NCBI GenBank assembly: GCA_016711805.1
Contig: JADJSH010000037.1
Span: 62,001-126,000, forward strand
Length of the DNA stretch: 64,000 nt
Direction of reading: 5' to 3'
DNA from: Bacteroidota bacterium
Lineage (GTDB): Bacteria; Bacteroidota; Bacteroidia; B-17B0; Aurantibacillaceae
The notes under the pieces were generated by a model. It saw only the letters and a list, made by a program, of their open reading frames with translations, was not told the origin of the DNA and did no database searches. Positions 54,521-63,738 of this stretch are shown in pieces. How positions within the stretch are numbered: position 1 is the stretch's first letter; each line of letters begins with the position of its first letter. Both the position numbers and the translations under genes were made by a program.

Positions 54521-55466
54521 GATCATTTCCTGACTCCATAGCAAAAGTAACATCTGATGAAAACACAGGATCTAAAAATTCAGTGGTATTACCACATAAA
54601 ATAAATCCATCTCCATATAACTGTTTTGTAGAAATAGCGTAACCCTCAATCGTGCGAGGTTCAAATACCATTTCCGCATCTCCAAAACGCTCTTTGGTAT
54701 GAACATCTGAATTAATAATACCTCTCATCCTTTCTACAGCATCTTCTGGATAATCTTTAAAGAATTGTGGATCTGCCACAAAACCAACCGACGTAATACC
54801 ATTTGAGAAAGGAATAATCCAAATCCAAGTACGTTGCTGATGAACAACCACTGTAATACGATTTCCGTCAATACCTTCAGGGCGTTTTAAATCTTTAAAA
54901 TGTGTAAAATGTGTTTTTCGAGGGTCGAAGTTGGAAGGTTTGTCTAAACCAAACATGCGCGGAATAACTCGCCCGTAACCACTTGCATCTACAATAAACT
55001 TTGCTCCAATTTGTTCTTCTACTCCTTCTTTATTTACAACAGTCGTTATTGAATCAGTGCCATGAAACTTAATATCTTTTACCGCCATTTCGTGCTGTAC
55101 GTCAACTCCCATAGAAGCTGCTGTTTCTGATAAAATTTTATCAAATTGTCCACGCGGCACCTGCCATGTCCAATTCCAACCTTTACTAAATTGATCTTTG
55201 AAATTAAAGTCACAAACTTCATCACCGCGAACAAACTTAGCTCCAAATTTTTCTTGGAAACCCGCTCTCTTAACTGCTTCTAACAAACCCGCTTCTTCAA
55301 GATGATCCATTACTCTTGGCAATAAACTTTCGCCAATAACAAAACGAGGAAATTTTTCTTTTTCTACAATTCTAACTTTATAACCTGCTTTATTGATAAT
55401 ACTTGCAGCTATCGATCCGGCAGGTCCTGCGCCGATAACAAGAACATCTACATTAGTAGTTTGCAT
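54426..55466 (-). CDS. FAD-dependent oxidoreductase (halogenase/geranylgeranyl-reductase family), damaged C-terminus
   Basis: A flavoprotein of the tryptophan-halogenase/geranylgeranyl-reductase superfamily. Seen: the FAD dinucleotide motif GAGPAG near residues 12-17, EKEKFPRFVIGESLLPR (about 35-51), ASGYGRVIPRMFG, WIWIIPFSNGITSVGFV (about 215-230) and FILCGNTTEFLDPVFSS. The ATG at 55466 (MQTTNVDVLV) is preferred over the longer frame. After FAMESGN the frame runs into a foreign tail; the proper tail is out of frame (54319-54520). Probably nonfunctional or misassembled. Substrate unknown. Confidence 0.85.
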   Translation of the reverse strand: MQTTNVDVLVIGAGPAGSIAASIINKAGYKVRIVEKEKFPRFVIGESLLPRVMDHLEEAGLLEAVKRAGFQEKFGAKFVRGDEVCDFNFKDQFSKGWNWTWQVPRGQFDKILSETAASMGVDVQHEMAVKDIKFHGTDSITTVVNKEGVEEQIGAKFIVDASGYGRVIPRMFGLDKPSNFDPRKTHFTHFKDLKRPEGIDGNRITVVVHQQRTWIWIIPFSNGITSVGFVADPQFFKDYPEDAVERMRGIINSDVHTKERFGDAEMVFEPRTIEGYAISTKQLYGDGFILCGNTTEFLDPVFSSDVTFAMESGNDLMFPGGMKVIYMKFSSLKIQTQKLKNKFVQY

Positions 55467-55576
55467 ACTTTTATTTTTTAGTAAATTTACACTGTTTTTG
55501 AATGTAATACAACAGTGCAAAGATTTTTTTTGTTTGCAATCAACCTGAGAAATATCAGCTTTTTTAAAGCTTTTGT

Positions 55577-56686
55577 TTAACGATTTAATTGATAAATCTT
55601 TCCTGGAAGTGACTTAATAACGTTTGAAAACTCCAATTGTAATAAGTGACCTGAGGTTTTACTAATAGGAAAATTGGTAGCGTAACAAATTTCATCAACA
55701 TGTAACTGGCTTTTGTTTTCAAACGCTTTTACAATTGATTGCTCTTCAGCAGATAATTTAAGAAGTAAGGGAATTTGATTCGTTTTCTTCTTTTTTACTT
55801 CCTGATTCCAATTCATGATATACATTAAATCAGCAGTACTTTCAATTAAATTAGCTCTGTTAGATTTAATTAAACCATTACATCCTTCGCTCAATACTTC
55901 GCCTGCCCTACCTGGAAAAGCAAAAATATCTTTGTTATACGAATTGGCAATCGTAGCTGTAATTAAGCTTCCGCCGCCTCTTTTAGACTCAACAACAACT
56001 AAAGCGTCACACATGCCAGCTACAATTCTATTTCGTTTAGGAAAATTTTCTTTATCGGGATTTGTATCACTCATAAACTCCGTCAATAATCCTCCTTGCG
56101 AAATCATCTTTGTAGCATAATTAGAATGTACGGATGGATACACTCTATCTAATCCATGAGCTAATACCCCCACAGTACTCAAACCGTTATCTAAAGATGA
56201 TTTATGAGCAGTAATGTCAATGCCATAAGCTAAACCGCTAACCACCAAGCATCCACTATTCGCTAAATCTGAAATAAATTTTTCAGTCATTTCTTTACCG
56301 TATGCTGAAGGAGTTCGCGTACCCACCACAGCCACAATTTTTTCGGTATTTAAATCGGCATTTCCTTTATAATAAAGCATCACGGGGCTATCACTGCAAT
56401 TTTTTAAACGTTGCGGAAATTTTTCGTCAGTAAAAAATAAAGCTTGTATTCTATTTTCATTAATAAAATCAACTTCTTGCTGTGCTCTTTCTAAAACCGA
56501 TTTGCTCTTTTGTATAGCGGAAGATGTATATGTACCAATACCGGGTATTTTTTCGAGTTGCGCTTTACTAGTTTTAAAAACTTGTTCAGCACTGCCACAA
56601 TATGCCACTAAATTTTTAGCTAAAACATCGCCAACACCATCTAATAAAGTTAGCCCAATTTGATATGTTAAATCGACAGACGACAT
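55577..56686 (-). CDS. dprA: DNA processing protein DprA
   Basis: A 369-residue DprA/Smf protein, which loads RecA on incoming single-stranded DNA during transformation. Seen: an N-terminal HhH/SAM-like part (GIGTYTSSAIQKSK), the Rossmann-fold core with VVGTRTPSAYG (about residues 115-125), VSGLAYGIDITAHKSSL (about 144-160), FPKRNRIVAGM and GGGSLITATIA, and a winged-helix C-terminal domain (about 305-369). Length is normal. It may be translated with nothing else, as the genes on both sides are separated by more than 50 bases. Confidence 0.95.
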   Translation of the reverse strand: MSSVDLTYQIGLTLLDGVGDVLAKNLVAYCGSAEQVFKTSKAQLEKIPGIGTYTSSAIQKSKSVLERAQQEVDFINENRIQALFFTDEKFPQRLKNCSDSPVMLYYKGNADLNTEKIVAVVGTRTPSAYGKEMTEKFISDLANSGCLVVSGLAYGIDITAHKSSLDNGLSTVGVLAHGLDRVYPSVHSNYATKMISQGGLLTEFMSDTNPDKENFPKRNRIVAGMCDALVVVESKRGGGSLITATIANSYNKDIFAFPGRAGEVLSEGCNGLIKSNRANLIESTADLMYIMNWNQEVKKKKTNQIPLLLKLSAEEQSIVKAFENKSQLHVDEICYATNFPISKTSGHLLQLEFSNVIKSLPGKIYQLNR

Positions 56687-56737
56687 TTGTTAAATAATTC
56701 TTAATTATTATATTGTGTTCGTAAAATTAAACAGTTT

Positions 56738-59140
56738 ATGATTAAAAACGTCAAATATATTTTAACAGGAGCATTTTTTTATACATGTCAAATTTACGCT
56801 CAAACGTTAGGAGTTGTGAAAGGAGTCGTGAAAGACAAAACAAATAATGAATCATTACCTGGAGCTGTAGTCGTTTTAGATAAAGCAAAAGGAGTGTCAG
56901 CTGACTTAGAAGGCGTGTTTTATATTACAACCACCGAAGGAAATCATACATTAGAATGCGACCTTGTTGGTTATCAAAAATATTCTCAACCAATTTTAGT
57001 CAAAGGAAATGACACTATAACTGTTAATATATCTTTAGGAAATGGTAATCAATTACTTGACGAAGTGGTTATTTCCGCAGGTAGATTTGAGCAAAAACTA
57101 TCAGACGTAACTGTAAGTATGGATGTAATAAAGCCTACGATTATTGAAAATAAAGCATCACAAAGTTTAGATATTATTATGAATCAAGTACCGGGGGTTG
57201 TGGTTTCTGATGGGCAAGCAAGTATACGTGGTGGAAGTGGCTACAGTTATGGCGCAGGAACCAGAGTATTAATGTTAGTTGACGAAATGCCTATGATTAG
57301 TGCTGATGCCGCAGACATTAAATGGAATTATTTACCATTAGAAAACTTAGAACAAGTAGAGGTAATTAAAGGCGCTGCCTCGGCCTTGTTTGGTTCGTCG
57401 GCCATGAATGGAGTTATAAATATGCGGACTGCGTACGCTAAAGACAAACCGCAAACAACAGTATCGATGTTTTTAGCGACCTACGACGCTCCTAAAAACG
57501 TAAAATACAAGTGGTGGAAAGGTACCAGTCAAAATCAAACTGGCGTTAATTTTTCTCATTCCGAAAAAATTGGTCAGTTAGATTTAGTTTTGGGCGGGCA
57601 CATGTTTAACGACGAGGGTTACCGCTATCTAGAAAATGAAAAACGCGGAAGATTCAATATGAATTTACGCTACAACTTTAAAAAAATACCTGGTTTAGCT
57701 ATTGGATTAAATACTAATATGATGGAAACAAGAGGTGGTTTATTTTTCTTATGGCAAAATGCCGACTCAGTTTACCACCCACAAGGATTGGATATTCAAC
57801 GATTTACAAATCAGCGATGTAATGTAGATCCGTATATTAATTACTTCACTAAAAAAGGTGGTAAATTTAGTTTACGCTCAAGATACTATTTAACCAATAA
57901 CAATAACGATAAGAATCAAGGTTCAAGAGCTGAATTGTATTATAATGAATTTCAATATCAAAAACGTTTCAAAAATAATTTTACTATGACTTATGGTGCT
58001 GTTTATATGGAGCAACAGGTTATTGCTGATTCATTGTATGGAAGGCATACGGGTAAAAATTATGCTGGATATGCCCAGTTTGACTATAAATACAAAAAGT
58101 TAACCACATCAGTTGGTTTGCGAGGCGAGTACAATAGAATTGATACATCATACACAAGAGGATATTTGACACCAAAAATAAATAATTTGCCTTTTCAACC
58201 CGTGTTTAGAGCCGGCATGAATTATCAATTATTACAATACACATTTTTACGCGCATCTTATGGTCAAGGATACCGCTTTCCAACTATTGCCGAAAAATAT
58301 ATTAGTACAAGTGTAAGTGCTTTGCAAATTTATCCAAATCAATCCCTTCAGCCAGAGCGAGGATGGAGTGCTGAAATAGGTATTAAACAAGGATTTAAAT
58401 TATTTAATTTTAAAGGGTTTTTAGATATAGCAGGCTTTTGGACAGAGTATAGCGATATGGTTGAATTTACCTTTGATATATATGGTAACAAAACAGGCTT
58501 ATTCTACTTAGATATTGATAAAGCAGGATTCAAATCTCAAAACGTTGGTAAGGCCAGAATAAATGGTATAGATGCATCCATAACTGGAACAGGAAAAATG
58601 GGACCAATTAATGTGTCTACTTTAATAGGATTTACATACACTAATCCTATTTACTTAAATTACGATCCTAAAGTTGACACGCTAGGAATAGAAGGACTAA
58701 AAGTATTAAAGTACAGAAATCAACAATTATTTAAAGCAGATATTCAGTTAGATTACAAGAAATTATCTATTGGCTGGAGTACAAGATTTTATAGTTACAT
58801 GGAAAATGTGGATAGGCGCTTTGAGCAAAGCATTCTGCACGAATATAACGACATTCCTAATGGTGTAAATTGGGATAATATTCCTTCAACTTATATTATT
58901 CCTGGTCTTAAGGAATATAGAGCAAGCCATAAAAATACAACTTATGTAACCATTGGTGATTACGAAATTGCAAAATGGAGCGGAGATTGGATTCATGATG
59001 CAAGAATCTCTTATCAAGTATCAAAAGCAGTAAAAGCATCTGTAATTGTAAACAATGTGTTAAATGCCGAATACAGTTTAAGACCAGGTGATGTTCGTCC
59101 CCCACGTATGGTTTTGTTTCAGATTATGATTCGAATCTAA
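56738..59140 (+). CDS. TonB-dependent outer-membrane receptor
   Basis: An 800-residue TonB-dependent receptor. Signal peptide (ends IYAQ, about residue 22), an N-terminal CarboxypepD_reg-like beta-sandwich (GVVKDKTNNESLPGA, about 28-100), a plug domain (about 115-230; VPGVVVSDGQASIRGGSGYSYG and IKGAASALFGSSAMNGVINM), and a beta-barrel ending in MVLFQIMIRI with a terminal aromatic or hydrophobic residue pattern. No SusD-like gene follows, so it is more like a siderophore, cobalamin or metal receptor than a polysaccharide system. The substrate is unknown. Confidence 0.94.
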   Translation: MIKNVKYILTGAFFYTCQIYAQTLGVVKGVVKDKTNNESLPGAVVVLDKAKGVSADLEGVFYITTTEGNHTLECDLVGYQKYSQPILVKGNDTITVNISLGNGNQLLDEVVISAGRFEQKLSDVTVSMDVIKPTIIENKASQSLDIIMNQVPGVVVSDGQASIRGGSGYSYGAGTRVLMLVDEMPMISADAADIKWNYLPLENLEQVEVIKGAASALFGSSAMNGVINMRTAYAKDKPQTTVSMFLATYDAPKNVKYKWWKGTSQNQTGVNFSHSEKIGQLDLVLGGHMFNDEGYRYLENEKRGRFNMNLRYNFKKIPGLAIGLNTNMMETRGGLFFLWQNADSVYHPQGLDIQRFTNQRCNVDPYINYFTKKGGKFSLRSRYYLTNNNNDKNQGSRAELYYNEFQYQKRFKNNFTMTYGAVYMEQQVIADSLYGRHTGKNYAGYAQFDYKYKKLTTSVGLRGEYNRIDTSYTRGYLTPKINNLPFQPVFRAGMNYQLLQYTFLRASYGQGYRFPTIAEKYISTSVSALQIYPNQSLQPERGWSAEIGIKQGFKLFNFKGFLDIAGFWTEYSDMVEFTFDIYGNKTGLFYLDIDKAGFKSQNVGKARINGIDASITGTGKMGPINVSTLIGFTYTNPIYLNYDPKVDTLGIEGLKVLKYRNQQLFKADIQLDYKKLSIGWSTRFYSYMENVDRRFEQSILHEYNDIPNGVNWDNIPSTYIIPGLKEYRASHKNTTYVTIGDYEIAKWSGDWIHDARISYQVSKAVKASVIVNNVLNAEYSLRPGDVRPPRMVLFQIMIRI

Positions 59141-59187
59141 GCAAACTATTTTAGCATTTTTTAGAAATACTAGGGTTCAAAAATAAG

Positions 59188-59195
59188 TACCTTTG
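59188..59195 (+). promoter_or_regulatory. -7 box upstream of the YugP-type peptidase gene
   Basis: TACCTTTG matches TAnnTTTG, 32 bases before the start. No -33 TTG is clear. Confidence 0.45.
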
Positions 59196-59226
59196 TATTG
59201 AAATAAACAATTTAAATTCTCTAAAA

Positions 59227-59934
59227 ATGATGCATTACAATATTGGCTTAATGGTGATAAGTGGCGTTTTTATGCTTATTGGCTTACTTGTCAGTTCTCG
59301 CCTAAAATCAAAATTCGCCAAATATTCTCAAGAAAGATTAGTGAGTAAATTTAGTGGCAAAGAAGTAGCAGAAAAAATGCTAAGAGATAACGGTATTTTT
59401 GATGTGAAAATCCAAAGTGTAGATGGTCAATTAACTGATCATTATAATCCAGCAGATAAAACCGTTAATTTAAGTCATGATGTTTACCACGGGCAACATG
59501 TTGCAGCAGCAGCTGTTGCAGCGCACGAATGTGGACATGCAGTGCAACACGCTACCGCTTATACGTGGTTAACCTTAAGGAGTAAAATGGTTCCGGCAGT
59601 TCAAATTGCCTCTACAATCATGGGGATACTATCATTTGTTTTGGCATTTGCGTTTTATAGCATGCCTCATTTAGGAAATACAGTAATGCTTATATTTATT
59701 ATCCTTCAATCTGCTATCACTTTATTTACGATAGTAACTTTACCTGTAGAAATTGATGCAAGTAATAGAGCATTAGTGTGGTTAAATAGTGCTGGAATAA
59801 CTTATGGGTCGGAACATGAAGATGCTAAAGATGCCTTAAAATGGGCTGCCTACACCTATATCGTAGCAGCTTTAGGTGCCATAGCCTCTTTATTATATAT
59901 GATATTAAGATTCACTGGAAATAATAATGATTAA
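59227..59934 (+). CDS. YugP-type zinc metallopeptidase
   Basis: A 235-residue membrane zinc peptidase (Zn_peptidase_2 family, like Bacillus YugP). An N-terminal membrane segment (about residues 7-23), the HECGH zinc motif (His100, Glu101, His104), then two membrane segments (about 130-150 and 155-175), the third ligand probably Glu in PVEIDASNRAL (about 175-185), and a last membrane helix (about 211-228). Function in the family is poorly known. It ends before a shared terminator with the convergent glycosyltransferase. Confidence 0.9.
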   Translation: MMHYNIGLMVISGVFMLIGLLVSSRLKSKFAKYSQERLVSKFSGKEVAEKMLRDNGIFDVKIQSVDGQLTDHYNPADKTVNLSHDVYHGQHVAAAAVAAHECGHAVQHATAYTWLTLRSKMVPAVQIASTIMGILSFVLAFAFYSMPHLGNTVMLIFIILQSAITLFTIVTLPVEIDASNRALVWLNSAGITYGSEHEDAKDALKWAAYTYIVAALGAIASLLYMILRFTGNNND

Positions 59935-59963
59935 ACATCTGTCATAGATTTTAAAATAAAAAA

Positions 59964-59982
59964 CCATTGTAAATTACAATGG
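59964..59982. terminator. Bidirectional terminator
   Basis: CCATTGTAA / TTACAATGG with A residues before and CTTTTTGTTTTTT after, between convergent genes. The hairpin overlaps the stop codon of the minus-strand gene. Confidence 0.75.
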
Positions 59983-61197
59983 CTTTTTGTTTTTTTCTTC
60001 TATCCAACGCGACATATATTTTGTACCAGAAATAGTATGATGCATTAACATAGATCCAATAAAATTTTTGTGGCGATGTTGATTGAGTTTTTTTTGCAAT
60101 TGCTCTAATTTATCAATCAATAATTTGGAATGAAACTCTTTATCAAAAACCTGATTAATAATTTCAGATCCTTTTAATTGAGCGTCTATCCACTTCGTCT
60201 TATCCGTGTATAAATTAACGGCACCATTTGCAAACTCTTGTATATCATCCGCTATTATCCCACCCCAATCTAATTCCGCATGCATAGCTTCGGCTCCAAT
60301 ACTTGTGGTTACGCTTGGTGTTCCACATTCCATAGCGTCAATTAATTTTCCTTTTAACCCTGCGCCAAAACGCAAAGGTGCTAAGCATACTTTTGCATTA
60401 AGCATGACTTCTTGCGCGCTCTCAGCCCTTCCTTTAATTAAAAAACCATCTTTAGGTTGATGTAATTGATTTACTTTGGGCGAAGGATAAGCACCATAAA
60501 TATGCAATTCTGCATCTGGCAATTGCTTTCTTATTAAAGGCCAAATATCTTCTTTTAAAAACAAAACACCATTCCAATTTGGCTCATGTAAAAAATTACC
60601 AATGGTTACAAAATGCTTTCTATCTTCAAACAAAGGCCAATTAGCTGTTTGCTTTTCGGTAATTTGGTTTAATAAAAAAGGCGTGTAATGAAGCAAATTG
60701 CTATCGATATTAAAAAATGTTTGAAGTAAATTCATTTCATACGTCGAAATCATCAAGGTCAAATCGCAACGATAAATACTGGCAATTTCACGTTTAGCAG
60801 TATCATTATATAAATCTTCAATTGTAAAATGTCTTTTTTCCTTAAAGGCTTGTTGTCTGGCTAACCTTAAACAATGCAAATCAATGGTATCTAAAACTCT
60901 GAGTGCGTCAGGACAATTTTCGGAAACACGCCAACCAAATTGTTCCTCAATCATAAATCGGTCAAATAAAACCATGCTTGGGTGAAGTGTTTTAACGAAC
61001 TCATCAAAGCTGCTATTATTTAGCTCAATAGTTATTTTGTCTATGCCATATTTCTCAAAATCAATACTAAAGTCGCTATCAGCAGCAGCGCAAGCAAAGG
61101 TTATTTTCCAATTTAACTTTTGAAATTGTTCAATTAACTGAAGTGTTCTACTACCAGCAGCAGAAGAGTTAGGTTCGGGCCAAACAGCACCAATCAT
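59974..61197 (-). CDS. Glycosyltransferase, group 1 (GT4-like)
   Basis: A 407-residue GT-B type glycosyltransferase. The N-terminal domain opens MIGAVWPEPNSSAAGSRTLQ, a motif common in Bacteroidetes GT4-like proteins; the C-terminal Rossmann domain has FVTIGNFLHEPN, LHIYGAYPSPKV and the donor-binding stretch RFGAGLKGKLIDAMECGTP (EX7E-like, about residues 280-300). The ATG starts inside the first strand. The frame stays open upstream, back to the stop codon of the SpoIIE gene, but has no standard start codon; an out-of-frame ATG at 61243 could belong to it if one base were extra. Confidence 0.85.
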   Translation of the reverse strand: MIGAVWPEPNSSAAGSRTLQLIEQFQKLNWKITFACAAADSDFSIDFEKYGIDKITIELNNSSFDEFVKTLHPSMVLFDRFMIEEQFGWRVSENCPDALRVLDTIDLHCLRLARQQAFKEKRHFTIEDLYNDTAKREIASIYRCDLTLMISTYEMNLLQTFFNIDSNLLHYTPFLLNQITEKQTANWPLFEDRKHFVTIGNFLHEPNWNGVLFLKEDIWPLIRKQLPDAELHIYGAYPSPKVNQLHQPKDGFLIKGRAESAQEVMLNAKVCLAPLRFGAGLKGKLIDAMECGTPSVTTSIGAEAMHAELDWGGIIADDIQEFANGAVNLYTDKTKWIDAQLKGSEIINQVFDKEFHSKLLIDKLEQLQKKLNQHRHKNFIGSMLMHHTISGTKYMSRWIEEKNKKPL

Positions 61198-61260
61198 TAA
61201 TATATGCTGTGATGATTTGATTGTTGTAGTTTTAGAATGGCATGTTAAAATAATATTAAA

Positions 61261-62481
61261 TTAAATCCTAACGCCGATTAATGTCACATCGTCTATCTGC
61301 TCTAAATTACCTTTCCATTTGTTTAACGTATCGGTCAATATTTGCTTTTGTGTTTCCATAGGTTTATGAGCAATAGAAATAAGAACTTCCTTTAATTGCT
61401 TATGCATAAATTTCTTTCCTTTAGGGCCACCAAATTGATCTGGCAAACCATCTGTAAGGCAATATACCACGTCATCTTTTTGTAAATTAACTGTATGCAA
61501 GGTAAACGATATATTGTCTTTTTCATGCTTCCCAATTGGCATCCTATCAGGTTTAATTTCAATAAGCTCATTTTTATCTAAACTTGCGGAAGTCCTTACA
61601 ATCCAAACCGGAGAATTGGCACTTGCGCAATGTAATATATTGTTTTCAAAATCAAACCTCAAAAGACTTCCATCCATTCCATCTTTCCCGCCTTCCTCAC
61701 TTCCATCATTTTTCAAATTTTCAATAATCAAACGGCGAGTTTCGTTCAAAATTAATTCGGGACTAGTAATACCTTCAGTAATGGCTTTATCTAAACATGA
61801 AATATTTAGTATACTCATAATTGCCCCCGGAACACCATGCCCAGTACTATCTGCTACAGCTAAATAAAAATTATTATTGGAGGAATCTGTAACTGAGTTT
61901 TTTGAAGTTGTAGCAGCTGCCCAATAAAAATCTCCACTCACAACATCCTTAGGTTTAAACAAAATAAAATAATCTTTTAAATGAACATTCAATATTTTTT
62001 TATTTGCTAACAACGCTCTTTGTATTCGTTCAGCATAATTAATACTATCTGTTATTTCTTTGTGTTTTTCTTCAACAATATGCTTTTGCTGACTGATAAT
62101 CTCATTTTGTTTTTGAGCTTCTTGTTCCTTAGTTTCAATAATTTTTTTCTGACGATTCGTAATTTGAAATCGATTATACAAAAATCCAGAAAATACCAAT
62201 ACAATAAATAGTCCAATCACTGCACTATATATAACCAAACGCTGACGTTGTTTTTCTTTTTCGTTTATAATATCTTTTTGCTTTTGTTCAGCTTTAGTAA
62301 CCGCTTCTTTTTTATCATACTCATATTGCATCTGAGCTTCCAATGTTTTTTTTGTGCTTTCTTCATTCATAATGGTATCTAGATAACTTAACCCCAAGTG
62401 TTTTGTAGTTATAGGCTTCTTTGTATTTACCAATTTCAAAATAAAGTATTGATAAGGCTTCAATAGTTGGAAGCATTGCAT
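61261..62481 (-). CDS. TPR-SpoIIE phosphatase, C-terminal part (frameshifted)
   Basis: The reading frame that carries the membrane helix (VIYSAVIGLFIVLVFSGFLY), a coiled coil and a SpoIIE/PP2C phosphatase domain (SGDFYWAAATT, ADSTGHGVPGAIMS, KDGMDGSL, TDGLPDQFGGP, QIDDVTLIG). The apparent start is an artefact; the first 33 codons overlap the TPR frame, and true homology begins at DTIMNEES (about base 62378). The TPR frame ending in KLS continues here, so this is the C-terminal half of one gene. Paralogue of the phosphatase at the start of the window. Confidence 0.88.
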   Translation of the reverse strand: MQCFQLLKPYQYFILKLVNTKKPITTKHLGLSYLDTIMNEESTKKTLEAQMQYEYDKKEAVTKAEQKQKDIINEKEKQRQRLVIYSAVIGLFIVLVFSGFLYNRFQITNRQKKIIETKEQEAQKQNEIISQQKHIVEEKHKEITDSINYAERIQRALLANKKILNVHLKDYFILFKPKDVVSGDFYWAAATTSKNSVTDSSNNNFYLAVADSTGHGVPGAIMSILNISCLDKAITEGITSPELILNETRRLIIENLKNDGSEEGGKDGMDGSLLRFDFENNILHCASANSPVWIVRTSASLDKNELIEIKPDRMPIGKHEKDNISFTLHTVNLQKDDVVYCLTDGLPDQFGGPKGKKFMHKQLKEVLISIAHKPMETQKQILTDTLNKWKGNLEQIDDVTLIGVRI

Positions 62482-63475
62482 TTTTACTACCCGCTTTCTT
62501 CGATAAATCTAAAGAATATAATAGCACCTCTTCGGCTTCTTTATATTTTTTTTGGTATTTGTATATAAGCCCAAGATTTGAAGCATTACTGGCAACCATG
62601 TATACATCACCAATATCTAAAATATATTTTTGAGCTAATAAATAATTATCAAGTGCCAGTGCATAGTATTTATCTGCCTTTGCTTTATCATTATTTGTAA
62701 CCGCACTTTCACCTATATTGTTATATACACCTCCCAAATTATTGTATGACATTGCTAAACCTACAACATCATTACCCTCTTTACGCATCGCTAATGCCAT
62801 TAACTGGAACTCAAGAGCTTTATCATACTGTTTTTTTAAACGAAAAACTTCACCAATATTTCCGTAAGTTCTAGCTACTTCTAATTTAGAGTTTTTAGAT
62901 TTATAATAATTAAGTGCCAAATAATAATTATCAAAAGCAACCTTATAATCTCCTTGTTTTTGAGCAATTGCTGCTATATTATTATTTGACATAGCAACAC
63001 CTGAAGAATCTTTAATTTCATCTCTAATTTTTAAAGCAGTGTAGTGCATTTTTATGGCTTTAGTATAATTTCCACTTAATCTTCCTATTTCGCCAAGATT
63101 ATTATACATGTTTGCAATCTTCTTTTTATTTCCCAAAACTTTAAATATTTCGGATGCCTTTAAAAAAAACTCTTCTGCTTTATAATAATCGCCTTTATAC
63201 ATGTTTACAATACCAATGTTATTGTAAGCATCTCCTTGCCCTTTTTTAAAGTTAACTTTTTCAGATATTTTTTTTGCAGCTAGCGCATGTACCATTGCCG
63301 AATCGAGCTTACCTGCGCCCCATAATGAACGACAGATAATTATATGCGTATTTACTTTTACTGTATCAGATGTTGTGGTATTTATAACGCGTTTTAGAGA
63401 GTCAGTTTCACGATCTTGCGAAAAGAGTGATTGTTGCGACAGTAACAATAATAAAATAAAAAATAATGGCTTCAT
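62363..63475 (-). CDS. TPR-SpoIIE phosphatase, N-terminal TPR part (frameshifted)
   Basis: A signal peptide (MKPLFFILLLLLSQQSLFSQ from the ATG at 63475) and about eight TPR units of 34-40 residues (NNIGIVNMYKGDYYKAEEF, NNLGEIGRLSGNYTKAIKMH and others). The frame ends soon after KTLGVKLS. One extra base near 62381 breaks the join with DTIMNEES in the next frame; without it the two frames make one protein of about 730 residues: TPR, membrane helix, coiled coil, SpoIIE. Longer frames upstream of 63475 run into the tRNA and are not real. Confidence 0.88.
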   Translation of the reverse strand: MKPLFFILLLLLSQQSLFSQDRETDSLKRVINTTTSDTVKVNTHIIICRSLWGAGKLDSAMVHALAAKKISEKVNFKKGQGDAYNNIGIVNMYKGDYYKAEEFFLKASEIFKVLGNKKKIANMYNNLGEIGRLSGNYTKAIKMHYTALKIRDEIKDSSGVAMSNNNIAAIAQKQGDYKVAFDNYYLALNYYKSKNSKLEVARTYGNIGEVFRLKKQYDKALEFQLMALAMRKEGNDVVGLAMSYNNLGGVYNNIGESAVTNNDKAKADKYYALALDNYLLAQKYILDIGDVYMVASNASNLGLIYKYQKKYKEAEEVLLYSLDLSKKAGSKNAMLPTIEALSILYFEIGKYKEAYNYKTLGVKLSRYHYE

Positions 63476-63528
63476 AAACATGGCAGATTTTGTAGTACTA
63501 ATATAGAGAAAACTAAATGCATAAAAAA

Positions 63529-63549
63529 AGCCCTTGAAAATCAAGGGCT
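63529..63549 (-). terminator. Rho-independent terminator of tRNA-Phe
   Basis: A perfect 9-bp stem (AGCCCTTGA / TCAAGGGCT) with a 3-base loop, followed on the minus strand by TTTTTTTATG, begins 5 bases after the encoded CCA end of the tRNA. Confidence 0.9.
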
Positions 63550-63554
63550 TTTGG

Positions 63555-63630
63555 TGGTGGTGCCTCCAGGAATCGAACCAGGGACACACAGATTTTCAGT
63601 CTGTTGCTCTACCGACTGAGCTAAGGCACC
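63555..63630 (-). tRNA. tRNA-Phe (GAA)
   Basis: A 76-base minus-strand tRNA with encoded CCA. The 7-bp acceptor stem pairs GGTGCCT with AGGCACC, discriminator A. The anticodon stem-loop has CAGACTGAAAATCTG, so the loop CTGAAAA carries anticodon GAA. The T-loop reads GGTTCGATTCC and the D-loop CAGTCGGTAGAG. All arms are intact. Confidence 0.98.
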
Positions 63631-63645
63631 AACATATTCGGGCTG

Positions 63646-63674
63646 CAAATTTAAGAGAATTATTTATACTGCAA
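63646..63674 (-). promoter_or_regulatory. Promoter of tRNA-Phe
   Basis: On the minus strand TTG (63674-63672), an 18-base spacer and TAAATTTG (63653-63646) match the Bacteroidetes consensus well, 15 bases before the mature 5' end. Confidence 0.65.
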
Positions 63675-63738
63675 AAGGAAATATTAAAAAATCTTAAATT
63701 AAAACTAGATATGAGGTATTTAGTTACTTTTATAAACA

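Noticed and set aside
61198..61260. A possible fifth frameshift at the start of the glycosyltransferase (ATG at 61243)
   Set aside because: The frame upstream is open but short, and the downstream ATG may simply be the real start; the evidence is too thin to call.
63476..63589. Upstream extension of the TPR-SpoIIE frame (starts MCPWFDSW)
   Set aside because: It is translated from the tRNA 3' end and terminator; the signal peptide at 63475 marks the true start.
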